From assembly GCA_032871835.1 (NCBI GenBank), contig CM065296.1, positions 13,842,001 to 13,906,000 on the forward strand: a DNA stretch of 64,000 nt, read 5' to 3'. Shown piece after piece: positions 45,421-56,890 of this stretch (position 1 is the stretch's first letter; every line of letters begins with the position of its first letter). A program made the translations under genes and the position numbers. This stretch comes from Dipteronia dyeriana (taxonomy: Eukaryota > Streptophyta > Magnoliopsida > Sapindales > Sapindaceae). The notes under the pieces were generated by a model. It saw only the letters and a program-made list of their open reading frames with translations. It was not told the origin of the DNA and did no database searches.

Positions 45421-47901
45421 ATGAAGTCTCTAGCCTGGCTCTCGGGAAACAGGCACAAAAATATTTTGGCAGCTGAGACCCCTCCTTTAAATCCACAGTG
45501 TCGCCGGTCGGGTCAGAATGTATCAATCGGGTCTAGCATTACGAACAAACCCAATGAACCGTTGGACTTTGTCGATAAGGACTCAAATAATGATTCCAGG
45601 GGTGTGGCAGCTGGTGGTACCCCTGTCGCGGTTGCTGGTGCCTTTCCGGAAGGAATTCTTTCCTTATGATTTCAAGGTCATCCCTGATTCTTCAGTCAGG
45701 CTGGAATCAATATACAGTATCCCTTACAGCGTCTTCGTCACTGTCCCTCCTAAGAACTATAATGTCTTCTCTCCTTCTGCTGGCGTGCTCCCAATCTATG
45801 TCACCGATTTAGAAAACATGGTTATGCTTCATCTTCACCCCACTCTTCAGTGGGCTCTCAATACCTTGCAACTAGTCCCTCCAGATGACCCTCGACTTCT
45901 AGAGGCACCTAATAGGCTTTCTCATCATACGGAGGAGAAAGGTCAGATGGGTTCTCCTATGAGAGAGCCCGGAGCTGAGGAGCTGGCATATGTTTTCCAA
46001 ATTGGCGGCCTATCCGGCTGCTCAAAAGGTCAGTTCTATGCCAAAGGCAAAAACAAGCTCAATTTCATCGTACATGGCGCTTCCAAGAAAGACCCCTCCT
46101 GGAAAGAGGACTGGGTGCTAATCAAAGGTGATTAGGGAAGCTTAATTTTTTTTGGCGGACATAAGTTCTCGATCCCTACCACAGTCAATGACAAGCCCAC
46201 CTAGGATAGAGACTCATTACCGGCTGCATCTAAAGCGATTCTACAGACTATCATGGCGGGGAATTACAAAAACCAGCAGTTCCCTACCTCTGTTCCTTTT
46301 GACCCTCACAAGGTGAACGCCTACCTGGGTATTACCGTTGCCTCTCATGGTAGGAATGGAGCCCTGAATTATTTTGTCCTTCTTCTTCTGTATGCCCTCA
46401 TTCTAACACTTTTTTTCATAACTTTTTTATTGTTCCTGCTACCCAAGAAGCCCAACGAGCTCGCACCCATCCCCCTTCTACCTGACCAATCCAGGGGACC
46501 TCTTTGGCTACCTTGGAGAAAAAAGGACCATCTGTTCCAGTCGAGATTTCACCCGTCTCAATCTTGCCCCATTTTCAACCCAGGTCTATGATGGAAATCT
46601 TCGTATCCCGGGCATCTTAGGCATGAAACAGGGGGACCACCACCCCTTCTATAGCTATTACTACTGCCACCGCTCTTACTCCGGTTGCCTCTTTTGTCAT
46701 CACTACCACTATTGTTACCCCCACAGTTAGCCTACCTGATGCTCTTGCTTCTCCTCCTGCATCCCCGGCTGCTAGAACTATAGGATCCTGGAGAGTGCTA
46801 TTGGAGAGGATCCTCCTACTCGCATTCAACATCAACCAAGGTCTGTTGGGCAAGACGGGGTCGTGGACCAGTTTATTGCATCTTGTTCGGGAGGTGGCCT
46901 TTCACTGATGGCTTCAATGCCTATCGATGTCCTGATCACCAATGGATCCGCTCTCTTGGCTGAGGTAACCATCTTCTTTCACCTATAATCGAGGTAGCTA
47001 GTTGGTTTTTTACTAACTTGAACTTGCATCCTGTTAGCTTTCAAATTTAATATTGCTATCGGGTATCAGGTGGCTTCTCTCCGTGATTATGCCGTAAAAG
47101 CTGAGGCCGAAGTTAAGAATGCCATGGGATTGTTCGTTAAAGCTCAAGCCTTGGTACAGGAGATGACCACTGACCAGAAGAAGATTGAGATGGAGCTGAC
47201 TGAGCTTCATTAAGATCATGAGAGTTTAAATCAGACCTTCGATCGATAGAGCCTCAAGTCCATCTGTCGATCCATACAAAGAGACTCGTAGAAAGCTGAT
47301 GACAAGATGCTGGATACTGAAAACCAGAACTTGCACGCTCAAGTGGCCAAGCTGCAGTCTGAGATGGAGGCTTCTTTCAGTGATGGATATTTTTATGCTT
47401 CCTATCAGGCTGCAGAAGCTCTTTGCCTCCCTTTGATCTATCCATCATCACTGACTATAACATGAAGGAAACCATGGAGAAGGTCAAGGTGATGTCTTTT
47501 CCCGTTGGTGATGGAGCATGCACTTCAAACGGCGCTGGAGCCAGGAAACAAGTACTTGAAGCAGGTTTCCCCCTCTATTCTTCAGTTCTTCCAAGCTTGG
47601 GACCGGAAGAGTTTTCTAGCGGGGTCCAGCCTATATAGTCTGAAGAGGATCAACCTGCCTTTACCAGCTTGGGGGCTCAGACTGTCTAACACGAGGAAGG
47701 TTTTGCTACTGTAGTAGAATTGGAAAGAGGTCTACCTGAGATTATGAGGCTAGAGACCGCCTTAAAGAACTTACTGAAGTGGAGTCAAGTGGTGAGCAAA
47801 TGGAGACGAGGGTAACTGCTACCTCTCAAGATACTATTATTCCCTCTAAGGTTATAGCCGTGGTTAATAAAGTCTTGGAAGAGGACCAGGTTGGACAATA
47901 A
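45421..47901 (+). pseudogene. Tat-3 antisense accessory gene (gypsy-type transposon domain plus coiled coil)
   Basis: The best preserved exon 1 of the three copies. From 45421 it reads QNVSIGSSITNKPNEPLDFV. A one-base shift near 45650 moves into the frame FFPYDFKVIPDSS, YSIPYSVFVTVPPKNYNVFS, MVMLHLHPTLQWALNTLQLV, ELAYVFQIGGLSGCSKGQFY and KNKLNFIVHGASKKDPSWKE, stopped by TAG near 46132. Intron 1 starts at 46351. Exon 2 contains MASMPIDVLITNGSALLAE. Intron 2 (46965-47037) is well preserved. Exon 3 is coiled coil (AEAEVKNAMGLFVKAQALVQ), then SFSDGYFYASYQAAEAL. End TAA 47899-47901. The HP-x-x-x-AL-x-x-x-QL block fits PF04195. Broken by several stops. Confidence 0.77.
46965..47037 (+). other. Intron 2 of Tat-3 accessory gene
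   Basis: 73 bp, GTAACC donor, a TACTAAC branch-point-like motif near 47011-47017 and CTGTTAG acceptor. The exons on both sides match the other copies. Confidence 0.68.
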
Positions 47902-48879
47902 GCAGATGGGTAGCCCCAGGAGGAAGAAGTGGTAGGAGTGGATAACCACGTTGATCAACCACCAAAATGAGGGGAGGCAGACAGAGACTAGTAGGAAGGA
48001 GGAATAGTGGGAGGAAACCAAAAGGTTGCCTGAGCCTGACATAATCTCCTTTATGACCTAACTTGATTGCCCGGACAGGGGGATGGGCACCCCGCTATAC
48101 TCATGACAAGTTTTTATCAATTCTTTTTTGTTATTATTTGTAAATGTTGCCCGAAACTAAGGGTTGGGCTCCCTATTTGATGTATGTAGCCTTGTGAGGG
48201 GATATGTTCCCTTACTTGTTCTAATGTTGCCTACTGAGGGGATATGCTCCCTTACATTAATGAGAATTGGTTTTAATTTCCTCCATGCTTACTCTTACTG
48301 ATTCCTGTTTGTGAACTTTTAACTTGGTCGAATACTCCTTGTTATACCTCTGGCCTCGATTTAGGTGTAGTCTTTCTTGTTATCCTGACTTACCTAAATC
48401 TGGTAGTTATTGACCTGAAATCTATTAAGTCTAGCTAATGTGTTGTCAATCCTGGTATGTAGTCCCCCTGTAAGGTATTTGTTGACATTGCCTGTATTAT
48501 TTCAACCAAGCTTCCATAGTGGGTTCACATAACTATGCTCCTGCAAAGTTAAAATTTAAGCAAACATGGAGAACAAGTAGTTAACGATATGTGGTTTGTA
48601 CCACTCTATCGTGGTACACGGTGGATCCTAGAAGGATATTTTCTTGTCAGGTCATCCTTCCGGGAATGACCTGGGTGGTGTCATTCCAGGTATTAGAACT
48701 CTGATACTCAGGTGAAATTCATATTATGGTATATTGGGTACCTCACTACCTCGTATTGGGGAGGGGAGGTACCCTTCCACAAAGACCTTGACTTGGAGGA
48801 CTTTGGTATATTTAGGATTCGATCCCCGCATGGTGGGTGGTAGCCCAGCTAAGGCATCAGTAAAGTCCCTAAGCCAACC
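47902..48879. other. Tat-3 spacer before the tandem repeats
   Basis: No supported coding. 'gccttgtgaggggatatgttccctta' type phrases recur twice near 48190-48255, a small local duplication. A partial tandem unit lies at about 48800-48879. Confidence 0.5.
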
Positions 48880-49365
48880 TAGTCTCGAGGTCTGATGGCA
48901 ACTATGCTTTTACACTTAGACTCTTCTTGGGGGTGGTAGCCCGACGAAGGCATCAGGAATGCTTTCTAGCTATCTTGGCCATAAGATCTAGATGGCAACT
49001 ATGCTCTTTCACTCAGACCCTTCTTGGGGGTGGTAGCCCGACCATGGCATCAGGAATGCTAGCTAGCTATCCTGGCCTCGAGATCTGGATGTCAACTATA
49101 CTCTTACACTCAGACCTTTTTTAAGGGTGGTAGTCCAACCAAGGCATCAGGAATGCTAACTAGCTATGTTGGTCTTGAGATATGGATGGTAATTATCCTC
49201 TTACACCTAGACCCTTCTTAGGGGTGAAAGCCCGAGCAAGGCATCAGAAATGCTAGCTAGCTATCCTGGTCTCGAGATCTAGATGACAACTATACTCTTA
49301 CACTCAGACCCTTCTTGGCGGGGGGTGGTGCTTGGCCAAGGCATCAAGAAGCCATCTAGCTTTCC
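48880..49365. repeat. Tat-3 tandem array, five units of about 97 bp
   Basis: Unit starts at 48880, 48976, 49073, 49170 and 49267. The three central units are exactly 97 bp. Shared blocks are 'gatggcaactatgctctt', 'cttgggggtggtagcccgac' and 'gctagctagctatcc'. Confidence 0.9.
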
Positions 49366-49469
49366 TTGATTCATGGCGACCATGGTGAATTTATGTAGAA
49401 TACAATCGAAGATGGAGAAATAGCTCATAGAGAGTACAATCGGAGCTGGAGAAATTAATAGCAGACCTT

Positions 49470-50900
49470 TTTAATAATCAAGATGGAGTACATTGCTGTT
49501 GATAAATTTATTGATATCTAAATGGAGGTAGTTTGCTAAAGAGTTCCCTATATAGGGATAGAACTTTCTTAAATGATCTATGTTCCAGGTGTGGTTGATG
49601 GGTCGACCATCCATATCTTCGAGCTTGTACGCTTCATTGCACACCACTACTTTCACCAAGTATATCCCCTCCTAGGTGGGTCCTAGGACCCTATCCGCTC
49701 TTATCCGGGTATTCTGAGTTACTTTTCTGATAACCAAGTCCCCTTTCTTAAAGCCCTTGGTTTTGAACTTTTTGTTGAAATATCTTGCAATTCTGCTTTG
49801 ATAAATTGCTATTTTCTCAGCTACTCAATCTTGTTTCTCTTCCAAGAGGTCTAGATTGGCTCGGAGCTTGACCTCATTTTCTCTCTGGCTCAAAGTGTTG
49901 CACCCTGAATGAGGTCAGTTTGTGCTCGATGGGAAGGATTGCTTTGACCCCGAAAGCTAGAGAGTAGGGAGTTTCTCCAGTTGTTATCCTCTTTATGGTC
50001 TGATAAGCCCAAAGAACCTCGGAAAGCTCCTCAACCCATCTTTCCTTCTTCTGATATAATTTCTTTTTCAATAACTTCTTGATGGTCTTGTTAGTAGACC
50101 TATTAGTCTGAGGGTGGGCTACTGATGCAAACCGGAGATCAACACCCAAACCTTCACAGTAGTCCCTAAATTGGGCATTGTCAAACTGCTTGCCCAGGTT
50201 AGTGATTATGATGAGAGAGGTACCGAACCTGTAGACCATATTGGTTTTAATAAACTTGGTCGTATTCTCCTCTAAAATCTGGGAAAGAGGTCCTGCTTTA
50301 ACCCACTTGGTGAAATAGTCTATAGCAATTATAACATGTTTAGCCTGTCCAAGAGTGGCGGGAAGTGGACCAATCAAGTCGACCCCCCAAACGGTAAAAG
50401 GGTACAGTAAACTGATTGAGGACAACCATTCAGGAGGAAGGTGGTTCATGTTCGAGGTCCTCTGGCATAGTTCGCAAGATCGGACTAACATTTTTAGGTC
50501 TTGGTGAATTGTCGGCCAGTAATAACCTATGTGAAGTACTTGGTAACCCAGAGCTTCTCCACCAACATCGTTTCCATAGTCCCCAGAATGACCTCTTTCG
50601 AAGCCTAGATTGCATCGTCAGGATGTAGACATAGAAGCAAAGGGAGGGATTTTTCCCTTCTGTAAAGGCACCTGTCCACCAGGCAATATTGGACTGAGGT
50701 CCTTTTGATTTCAGAGTTTGATCAGGATCTTCGGGAAGCTTTCCTTCCTAGAGGTCGACAGTTATTGGGTCCATCCAACATGGCAGTCGGTCAACGAGGC
50801 AGATTTCCTTGCCCGCTATTATGCTTCATTGAGAGATCACTAGGAGGGGCACTCCCCTAGGTAGGGCTTGACACCCACTTGCAACCTCTTTGCTAAGACG
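49470..50900 (-). pseudogene. Tat-3 integrase
   Basis: Frame 50491-49874 is open for 205 codons: VRSCELCQRTSNMNHLPPE, VWGVDLIGPLPATLGQAKH with the first Asp, FDNAQFRDYCEGLGVDLRF and EVLWAYQTIKRITTGETPYS. The second catalytic Asp position reads IITNLGKQF, with Thr-Asn instead of Asp-Asn. PQTNRSTNK lacks the GLVE found in Tat-2 (an in-frame deletion), so the Glu is gone too. The C-terminal piece (49659-49471) shows VVCNEAYKLEDMDGRPIN. An otherwise long frame with two of three catalytic residues missing. Confidence 0.87.
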
Positions 50901-51039
50901 TTCGCCCAATGATTTAGTTGTCGAGATATCTGCTCAATCTTGAACCTTTCCCTGAGTTGCTGGATCAGTTTTGGGTAAGCAACCATGATGTCACCCTTGG
51001 CTTGGTAAAGCTCTGTAACCTAGTTAACAATGAGTAACG

Positions 51040-51800
51040 AGTCACTCTAGACGTGCGAGTAATCAGCCACAAGCTCGATGGAGACCTTCATTCCTGCCAG
51101 GAGAGCCTCATACTCTGACTCATTATTGGTTTCTCTGAAATCGAATCTAAAATAGTGGCAGCATTCCGTTCTTTCTGGGTTAATCAGAACTATGCCAGCT
51201 CCTCCCCCTGCTTGTCCAAATGCTCCATTGGCATAGAAAATCCAGGCATTACAACCTTCCGTCCAACTGCCATTCTTCGAAAGCTTTTCAGGAGCCAGAT
51301 TCAAGGTCACCTGGGTCTCTTCAATCGAGAGGGCTGAGAATTCTGCCACAAAGACTGTTAGGGCCTTAGCCTTGACTGTTGTTCGAGACATATATTTCAG
51401 ATCAAACTAGGTAAGCTCCAAGGCCCACAAAACTAGCCTTCCGGATATGTCTGACCTTTGTAAAAATTGACGAAAAGGTTGATCTGTCACCATTGCCACT
51501 GTATGGGCTTGAAAATATGGACAAAGTTTCCTTATCGAGGTAACCAAAGTGAAGACGAGCTTCTCAAGGAGGAGGTAGTTCCTCTCTAGTTTAGATAGTG
51601 CTTAACTGACGTAGTAGATAGGTCGTTGGATCCCATCACTGCACTTCGTGACAAAAGCCTCACTTACAACCGTTTCTGACACGACTAAGTAGATTTGTAA
51701 CTCCTCTCCAAGTAGAGGCTTAACTAGCAGTGGTGAGCTTACAAGATAACTCTTTAGGTCTTGGAAAGCTCGCTCACTATCTTGGTCCCATTTCATGTTA
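51040..51800 (-). pseudogene. Tat-3 RNase H domains
   Basis: The ordinary RNase H (51796-51602 and on, broken) has KWDQDSERAFQDLKSYL and LQIYLVVSETVVSEAFVTKC. The second RNase H (51391-51047) has NAWIFYANGAFGQAGGGAGI, where the first catalytic Asp is Asn, and FRETNNESEYEALLAGMKVS. Order and spacing match Tat-2. Confidence 0.8.
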
Positions 51801-51810
51801 TTCCCCTGCT

Positions 51811-53018
51811 TTATGGCTTTAAAGAAGGGGTGGCATTTATCATTAAAGGCGAAATGAATCTGTTAAGCACTATTATACGCCCCAAAAAACACTTGAACTT
51901 TCTTGAGAGTGGTTGGAGGAATCCAGGTTCTTGACAGCTCGGATTTTTTCTGGGTTTTCCTATATTCCCCTTTAGTTTACCATGAAACCTAAGAACTTCC
52001 TCGCAGACACCCCGAAGGAGCATTTGGTAGAGTCTAACCGTATTTGGTTCTCTCACTATCTGGAAATTTTTACGAAAGTGGTCATGTTGTTCCTCTGCCT
52101 CCCAGGATTTGGTGATCATATCATCTATGTACACCCCCATTGTCTTTCCTATTTTCGGCTTGAATAGCCGGTTGACCAATCATTGGTAGGTGGCGCCTGC
52201 ATTCTTGAGGCCGAAAGGTATCACCTTGTAACAATACAGACCCTAGCCCGTGATGAAGCTGGTATTGTCTTGATCGGTGAGGTATATCATGATCTGATTG
52301 TACACCGAGAACGCGTCCATGAAGCTTAAGAACTTGTTTTCGAAAGTGGAGTCCACCAGCTGGTCAATCTTTGGTGAGGAAAGCTATCTTTTGGGCATGC
52401 TCGGTTGAGGTTAGTGTGGTCGATGCACATGCGCCAGTTCCCGTTTGCCTTGGTGACCATGACCACGTTAGCAGTCCACTCAGAGTACTGGGCTTCTCTA
52501 ATGAAACCAACTTTGATCAGCTTGTCAACTTCTTCTTGAACCGCGACGATCATCTCATCGTTAAAGTGACGCTTCTTCTGTTTAATGGGTTTAAAGGTAG
52601 GATCTACTACTAGACGATGAGTTGCCAAAGATATCGGGATCCTCGGCATCTTGTTGTGGTTCCAAGCAAAGATGTCGTTAAATTCTTGAAAAAGCTCGAT
52701 CAAACCTTCTTTCACTCTTGGTTCTACGGTAGCTCCAACCTTGACTACCTTGGAGACGTCATCATCTTTGATTGGTATTTCCTCTAACTCATTTACTGGG
52801 TGTCCGCTAGCCCATTCCCTATTTTGCTTTTTCTCATCCAGTAACAAGATATCACTCTCTAGATGATCAGCGAGCTCTGTATCTTCTGGGTTCATCTCAG
52901 GTGCTTCCTGATCTTGGATTGTTGCGACTTTGGCGAACTGTTTTACCAGTGCTATTGGGTTGGTAGACATTACATAGCATTTCCTGGCAGTTTGCTGGTC
53001 TCTAAGTACCTCGCCCAC
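51811..53018 (-). pseudogene. Tat-3 protease-RT linker and reverse transcriptase
   Basis: Frame 53018-52326: linker with REWASGHPVNELEEIPIKDD, then VDPTFKPIKQKKRHFNDEM, EVDKLIKVGFIREAQYSEW, ANVVMVTKANGNWRMCIDHT and RACPKDSFP. After a frameshift, frame 52179-51811 has MVNRLFKPKIGKTMGVYIDD with the catalytic YIDD kept, then loses register. It ends with LGRIIVLNRFISPL. RT core present but split. Confidence 0.87.
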
Positions 53019-53099
53019 CTTGTTCCCAATCGGAAACTTTAGGACACTGTGGTAGATGGATAAAACCTTTTAAGGGCTGACAGAAACAGACTCCCTAGT

Positions 53100-53377
53100 A
53101 TGGCATTGTAGGCTGATGGGGTGTCAACTACAACGAAATCGATCATGATGCTTTGCTAAAAGGGTACGGTTCCTATGATCACTGGAAGGATCTTCGACCC
53201 TACCGGTATGATCGAGTCCCTAGTGAAGCCGTACATCAAAGTTATGCAGCTGTTGTAACACCACTGCTTTAAGTTGAATTTCTCCAGGGTGTCTTTCAAG
53301 AGAATATCTATGTTGTTGCCTAAGTCAACAAGCACACAGTGGACTACGTAGTTGGTAATCTGCACTGTGATCACCAT
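53100..53377 (-). pseudogene. Tat-3 protease
   Basis: VHCVLVDLGNNIDILLKDTL, then QWCYNSCITLMYGFTRDSII. The active-site triplet reads D-L-G-N instead of D-[ST]-G-S, so it is probably inactive. Confidence 0.75.
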
Positions 53378-53412
53378 GGGGTCGTCGTGAGGCTGTTCGG
53401 TGTTGTAGACTT

Positions 53413-54850
53413 CTACCTCGGTAAAGATGATCTGGCCGATTGAGTAGGGCCAACCAAACTCCGGTCTACCTTGAAGACACCCCGATCTTCATCAACGCGG
53501 GGAATTTTCCTTGCATGTGTCAGCCAGAGTGGGACTTTCACAAGTAGTATGTATGAGCTGGATCTGTTGCATCCGATCCTTCTGTTCTCTCTTCCTCTTC
53601 TCGGCATGGTCCCAGATCTACGTTTGTACCTCTTTCTTGGTCTGGATATTATCCCTGATCTGCTGTAAGAATTCTACCAAGCAACCTACCCTTACTAGAG
53701 CCTCAATCAGGTTGCACAAGCTATAACACTCTAATGTGTTGTGCCCTACATCTTCATGGAAGTCGTAATAATTTTATCGGTTACTCCTGTCTACTGGAGC
53801 TTTCATGGGTGCCAGCTTCTGGAGCAGCCCCTTACCTCAAATGGCCAAGTAGATCGTCTCACGGGACGTATTTAATAGGGTATAATATTCGTACCCTCTT
53901 TCATCTCGTATTATCGAAGCAACGACCCTTAGAGGAGGCGAAGCTCGTGGAGGGGTTCACCTTGCAGGATACTGTTCTTGCTGAGGTTGGGGAGGAAGGA
54001 AACAGTACATTGACCTATTGGCGGGTTTATTCTGGATTTTCTAATCTTGGGCAGATCTGGGCGCTTCCTTCTTCTAGCGCTTCGCCGCTCTTATTTCACT
54101 ATGCTCCAATTTTACCTTGAGTTGTTTATCAATCTCGACCTGCTCGAGAGCTCGATCGTAGGCTTACTGGTAGGTCTATAGAGGATGCTTGGTGAAAGAA
54201 CAAAAAAGTTTACCCACCCATAGGTTCCGACGAAAGTTGGCAAGGGTTTTCTTATCAGTAAAGACCCCCATTTGGATGACTTTTTTGTGAAAATGTTCCA
54301 CATAAGACCGAAGGGTTTCTCCTCACTCCAGGATCACATATTGAAGGTGTATAGGATCCTTCGGGTGTGGTTTGACACCCTAGAACTGCGAGCAAAAGTC
54401 GGTTGACATGTTTGTGAAAGAATCCACGCTACCAGTAGATAGCTATCTTAACCAAGTCTTTGTATAGTTGGTCAATGTAGTAGGAAACATCCTGCACATG
54501 AGAGCCCTGGTAGTATTCAGGACTTCCATCTGCTGAACGAAGGTCACCAAATGACTCATAAGGTCTTTTGTGCCAGAGAACTTGTCTGCCAGCATCTTGA
54601 ATTTTGGCGGGAGCTCGGCTTCCCTGATCCTTCTGGTAAAAGAGGCATTCATTTCACTCAAAGGATCCTTCTTGGCCTTCTTATGTTTCCCCTTCTTTAT
54701 TTGTTTGATCTCTTTCTGTAGCATTGCCTGCTGGCTCCTCAGGCGCCTGTTCCTATGCTTTTTGGAATCGATCTCGGATCCCTTGTTATCAAACTCTTCG
54801 GATAAACTGGAGACTTTCACCCTATTTTCTTCACGAGTAGGGTCTGCCCA
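53413..54850 (-). pseudogene. gag: Tat-3 gag, N-terminus truncated
   Basis: Frame 54820-54443: SQQAMLQKEIKQIKKGKHKK, SFTRRIREAELPPKFKMLAD, LMSHLVTFVQQMEVLNTTRA, MFPTTLTNYTKTWLR, the Tat gag core. The zinc-knuckle region near 53690-53780 is broken. The C-terminal part (53607-53413) has ARKIPRVDEDRGVFKVD. The start is lost at the breakpoint near 54855. Confidence 0.8.
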
Positions 54851-54861
54851 GGGGTTTCACT

Positions 54862-54952
54862 AGCAACCAATAATGAGACAGAGTACGAGGCTCTCCTAAC
54901 AGGAATGAAGGTCACCATCGAGCTTGGGGCCGATTACTTGCACATCAAGAAG
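54862..54952 (+). pseudogene. Inverted fragment of a Tat second RNase H
   Basis: The plus strand reads NNETEYEALLTGMKVTIELG and ADYLHIKK, the block that reads on the minus strand near 51120 in Tat-3. It is an about 90-bp inverted piece at the broken end of Tat-3, abutting chromovirus integrase. Confidence 0.72.
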
Positions 54953-55700
54953 ACACGATGAATAGAATGATTTTAATCAAACTCAACATGCGGCAAACAA
55001 TTTTCCCATGCTTTAATGTTTTTCTTAATAACTTCCCGCAACAAAGTAGATAAAATTCTATTTACTACTTCTATTTGACCGTCGGTTAAAGGATAACAAT
55101 TAATTGAAAACAACAACTTTGTTCATAATTTAACCCATAAAGTCTTTCAGAAATAACTCAAGAACTTAGCATCACTATCAAAAACAATTGTTCTAGGTAG
55201 ACCGTGTAAATGCACAATTTCTTTAAAGAACGACTATGCAACATGTGAAGCATCATCAGTTTTGTGACATGGAATAAAATGTATCATTTTTGAATATCTT
55301 TCCACAAGAACAAAAATCGAATCTTTCCCATTTCTAAACCTAGGTAAACCCAACACAAAATCCATTGAAATATCGATCCATGGTTCACTAGGAATAGGGA
55401 AAGGTGTATACAAACAATGGGGCTGCACTCGGGACTTAACTTGCCTACAAGTGATACATCGTCCACAATATGTGGCCAATAGAAATGTTCCTATAAAACA
55501 AATAAAGTCTTTGCGACTCTAAAAAGTCTTAACAAGCCTCCACCATGGGATTTTTAAACCAAAAATTCTCTCATAGAGAAATTAGGCACGCATAATTTAT
55601 TCTCATGACACAAAAATCCATCATGCCTAAAATACCTACTATCTATAGATTTCTCACACAACTTATATTCTTTACTAAAATCATGGTCAATTGTATATAA
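54951..55700 (-). pseudogene. Chromovirus integrase, N-terminal and core
   Basis: [20 protein letters not shown], then [20 protein letters not shown] (first Asp), a stop after DASHVA, VFDSDAKFLSYF (second Asp), DGQIEVVNR (Glu) and ENCLPHVEF next to the break. The D-D-E triad is readable across stops. About 20 bp of host sequence are missing between this end and the sliver at 41819. Confidence 0.82.
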
Positions 55701-56890
55701 TTCTTAATTTACTCAAAACCAAGTAGTTTAGCATCAAGAGTAGAAAGCAATATTTCAATGTACGTAAGAAAAACGTCATTGACGATGCACTTTCTCGCTT
55801 GTATCGGATAATGTACGGAAATGTCTCGATGAACTCAACCCATTAGGCATATCTCTTGTTCAGCTTATGATGGCCTCTTAAATGTTTCAAGGACTTATGA
55901 TCTATATGGATTACAAATTCTCTAAGCCATAGGTAGTGCTTCCATGCCTCCAAAGCCCTAACCAACACATACAACTCTTTGTCACATGTCATTGAAATTT
56001 TAAGGCTACCCCACTTAGTTTATCACTGAAGTAAGCTACTGGCCGTCCCTCTTGCATTAAAATTGCACCTATACCAATACCTGAAGCATCACATTCGATT
56101 TCAAACATTTTAGTAAAATTAGGCAAAGACAATAAGGGAGCGTTGGTAAGCTTTTGCTTGGCCAATTGAAACGCCTTTTACTAAAGTCTTTCACAAACCA
56201 TCGGTAAAAGCTATCAAGTCCATGAAAACTTCTCACATTACCTACGTTTATGGGACTCGGCCACTCATAGATGGTACGAATCTTCTCTACATCAACATGT
56301 ATACCCTGTGCACTCACAACAAATCCTAGAAATATAATATTATCGGTACAAAAGGTACACTTCAGGTTAGGAAACAACTTTTCCTTTCTATGCATATCCA
56401 AAATGGATTTCAAATGTTGTACATGATCACCCAAGTATTTGATGTTTATGAGAATATCATCAAAATATACCACAACAAATTTGCCAATAAATGCACACAA
56501 AACATGATTCATTAAATGCATTAAAGTACTCGGACCATTAGTTAGACCAAATGGCATTACTAACCACTAGTACAATCCCTATTTAGTTTTGAATGCAGTT
56601 TTCCATTCATCGCCCTCTTTCATTCGGATATGATGATATCCACTTATCAAATCAATTTTAGAAAATACACAAGAACCATGCAATTCATCCAGCATATAAT
56701 CGAAGTGAGGAATAGGATGACGATACTTTACCGTTATATTGTTAATCGCTCGGCAATCAACACACATTCTCCACTTCTCATCCTTCATAGGAACTAACAA
56801 AACTGGAACTGTACATGGATTCATGCTTTCCATAACATACCCTTTTTTCTAACAATTCACTAATCTACCTTTGAATCCCTTTCGTCTCCT
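55700..56890 (-). pseudogene. Chromovirus reverse transcriptase and RNase H
   Basis: Frame 56833-56579: [58 protein letters not shown]. Frame 56557-56069: MPFGLTNGPSTLMHLMNHVL, catalytic YFDD in VVYFDDILI, FLGFVVSAQGIHVDVEKIRT. RNase H follows to about 55700 with multiple stops. Broken at 56560-56580 and near 56180. Confidence 0.85.

Larger units (their letters stand above)
41820..54950 (-). mobile_element. Tat-3: Tat-like Ty3/gypsy retrotransposon, 5' end lost
   Basis: The left LTR begins TGATCGAAAATTC at 41820 and ends at 44956, interrupted by a copia solo LTR. Then follow the polypurine tract AAAGGGGACTT (minus), the antisense accessory gene, tandem repeats, integrase, two RNase H domains, RT, protease and gag in Tat order. 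The right side stops in the N-terminal gag near 54855, followed by a small inverted RNase H fragment and then chromovirus sequence. No 5' LTR, primer site or right target duplication is found. Confidence 0.88.
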
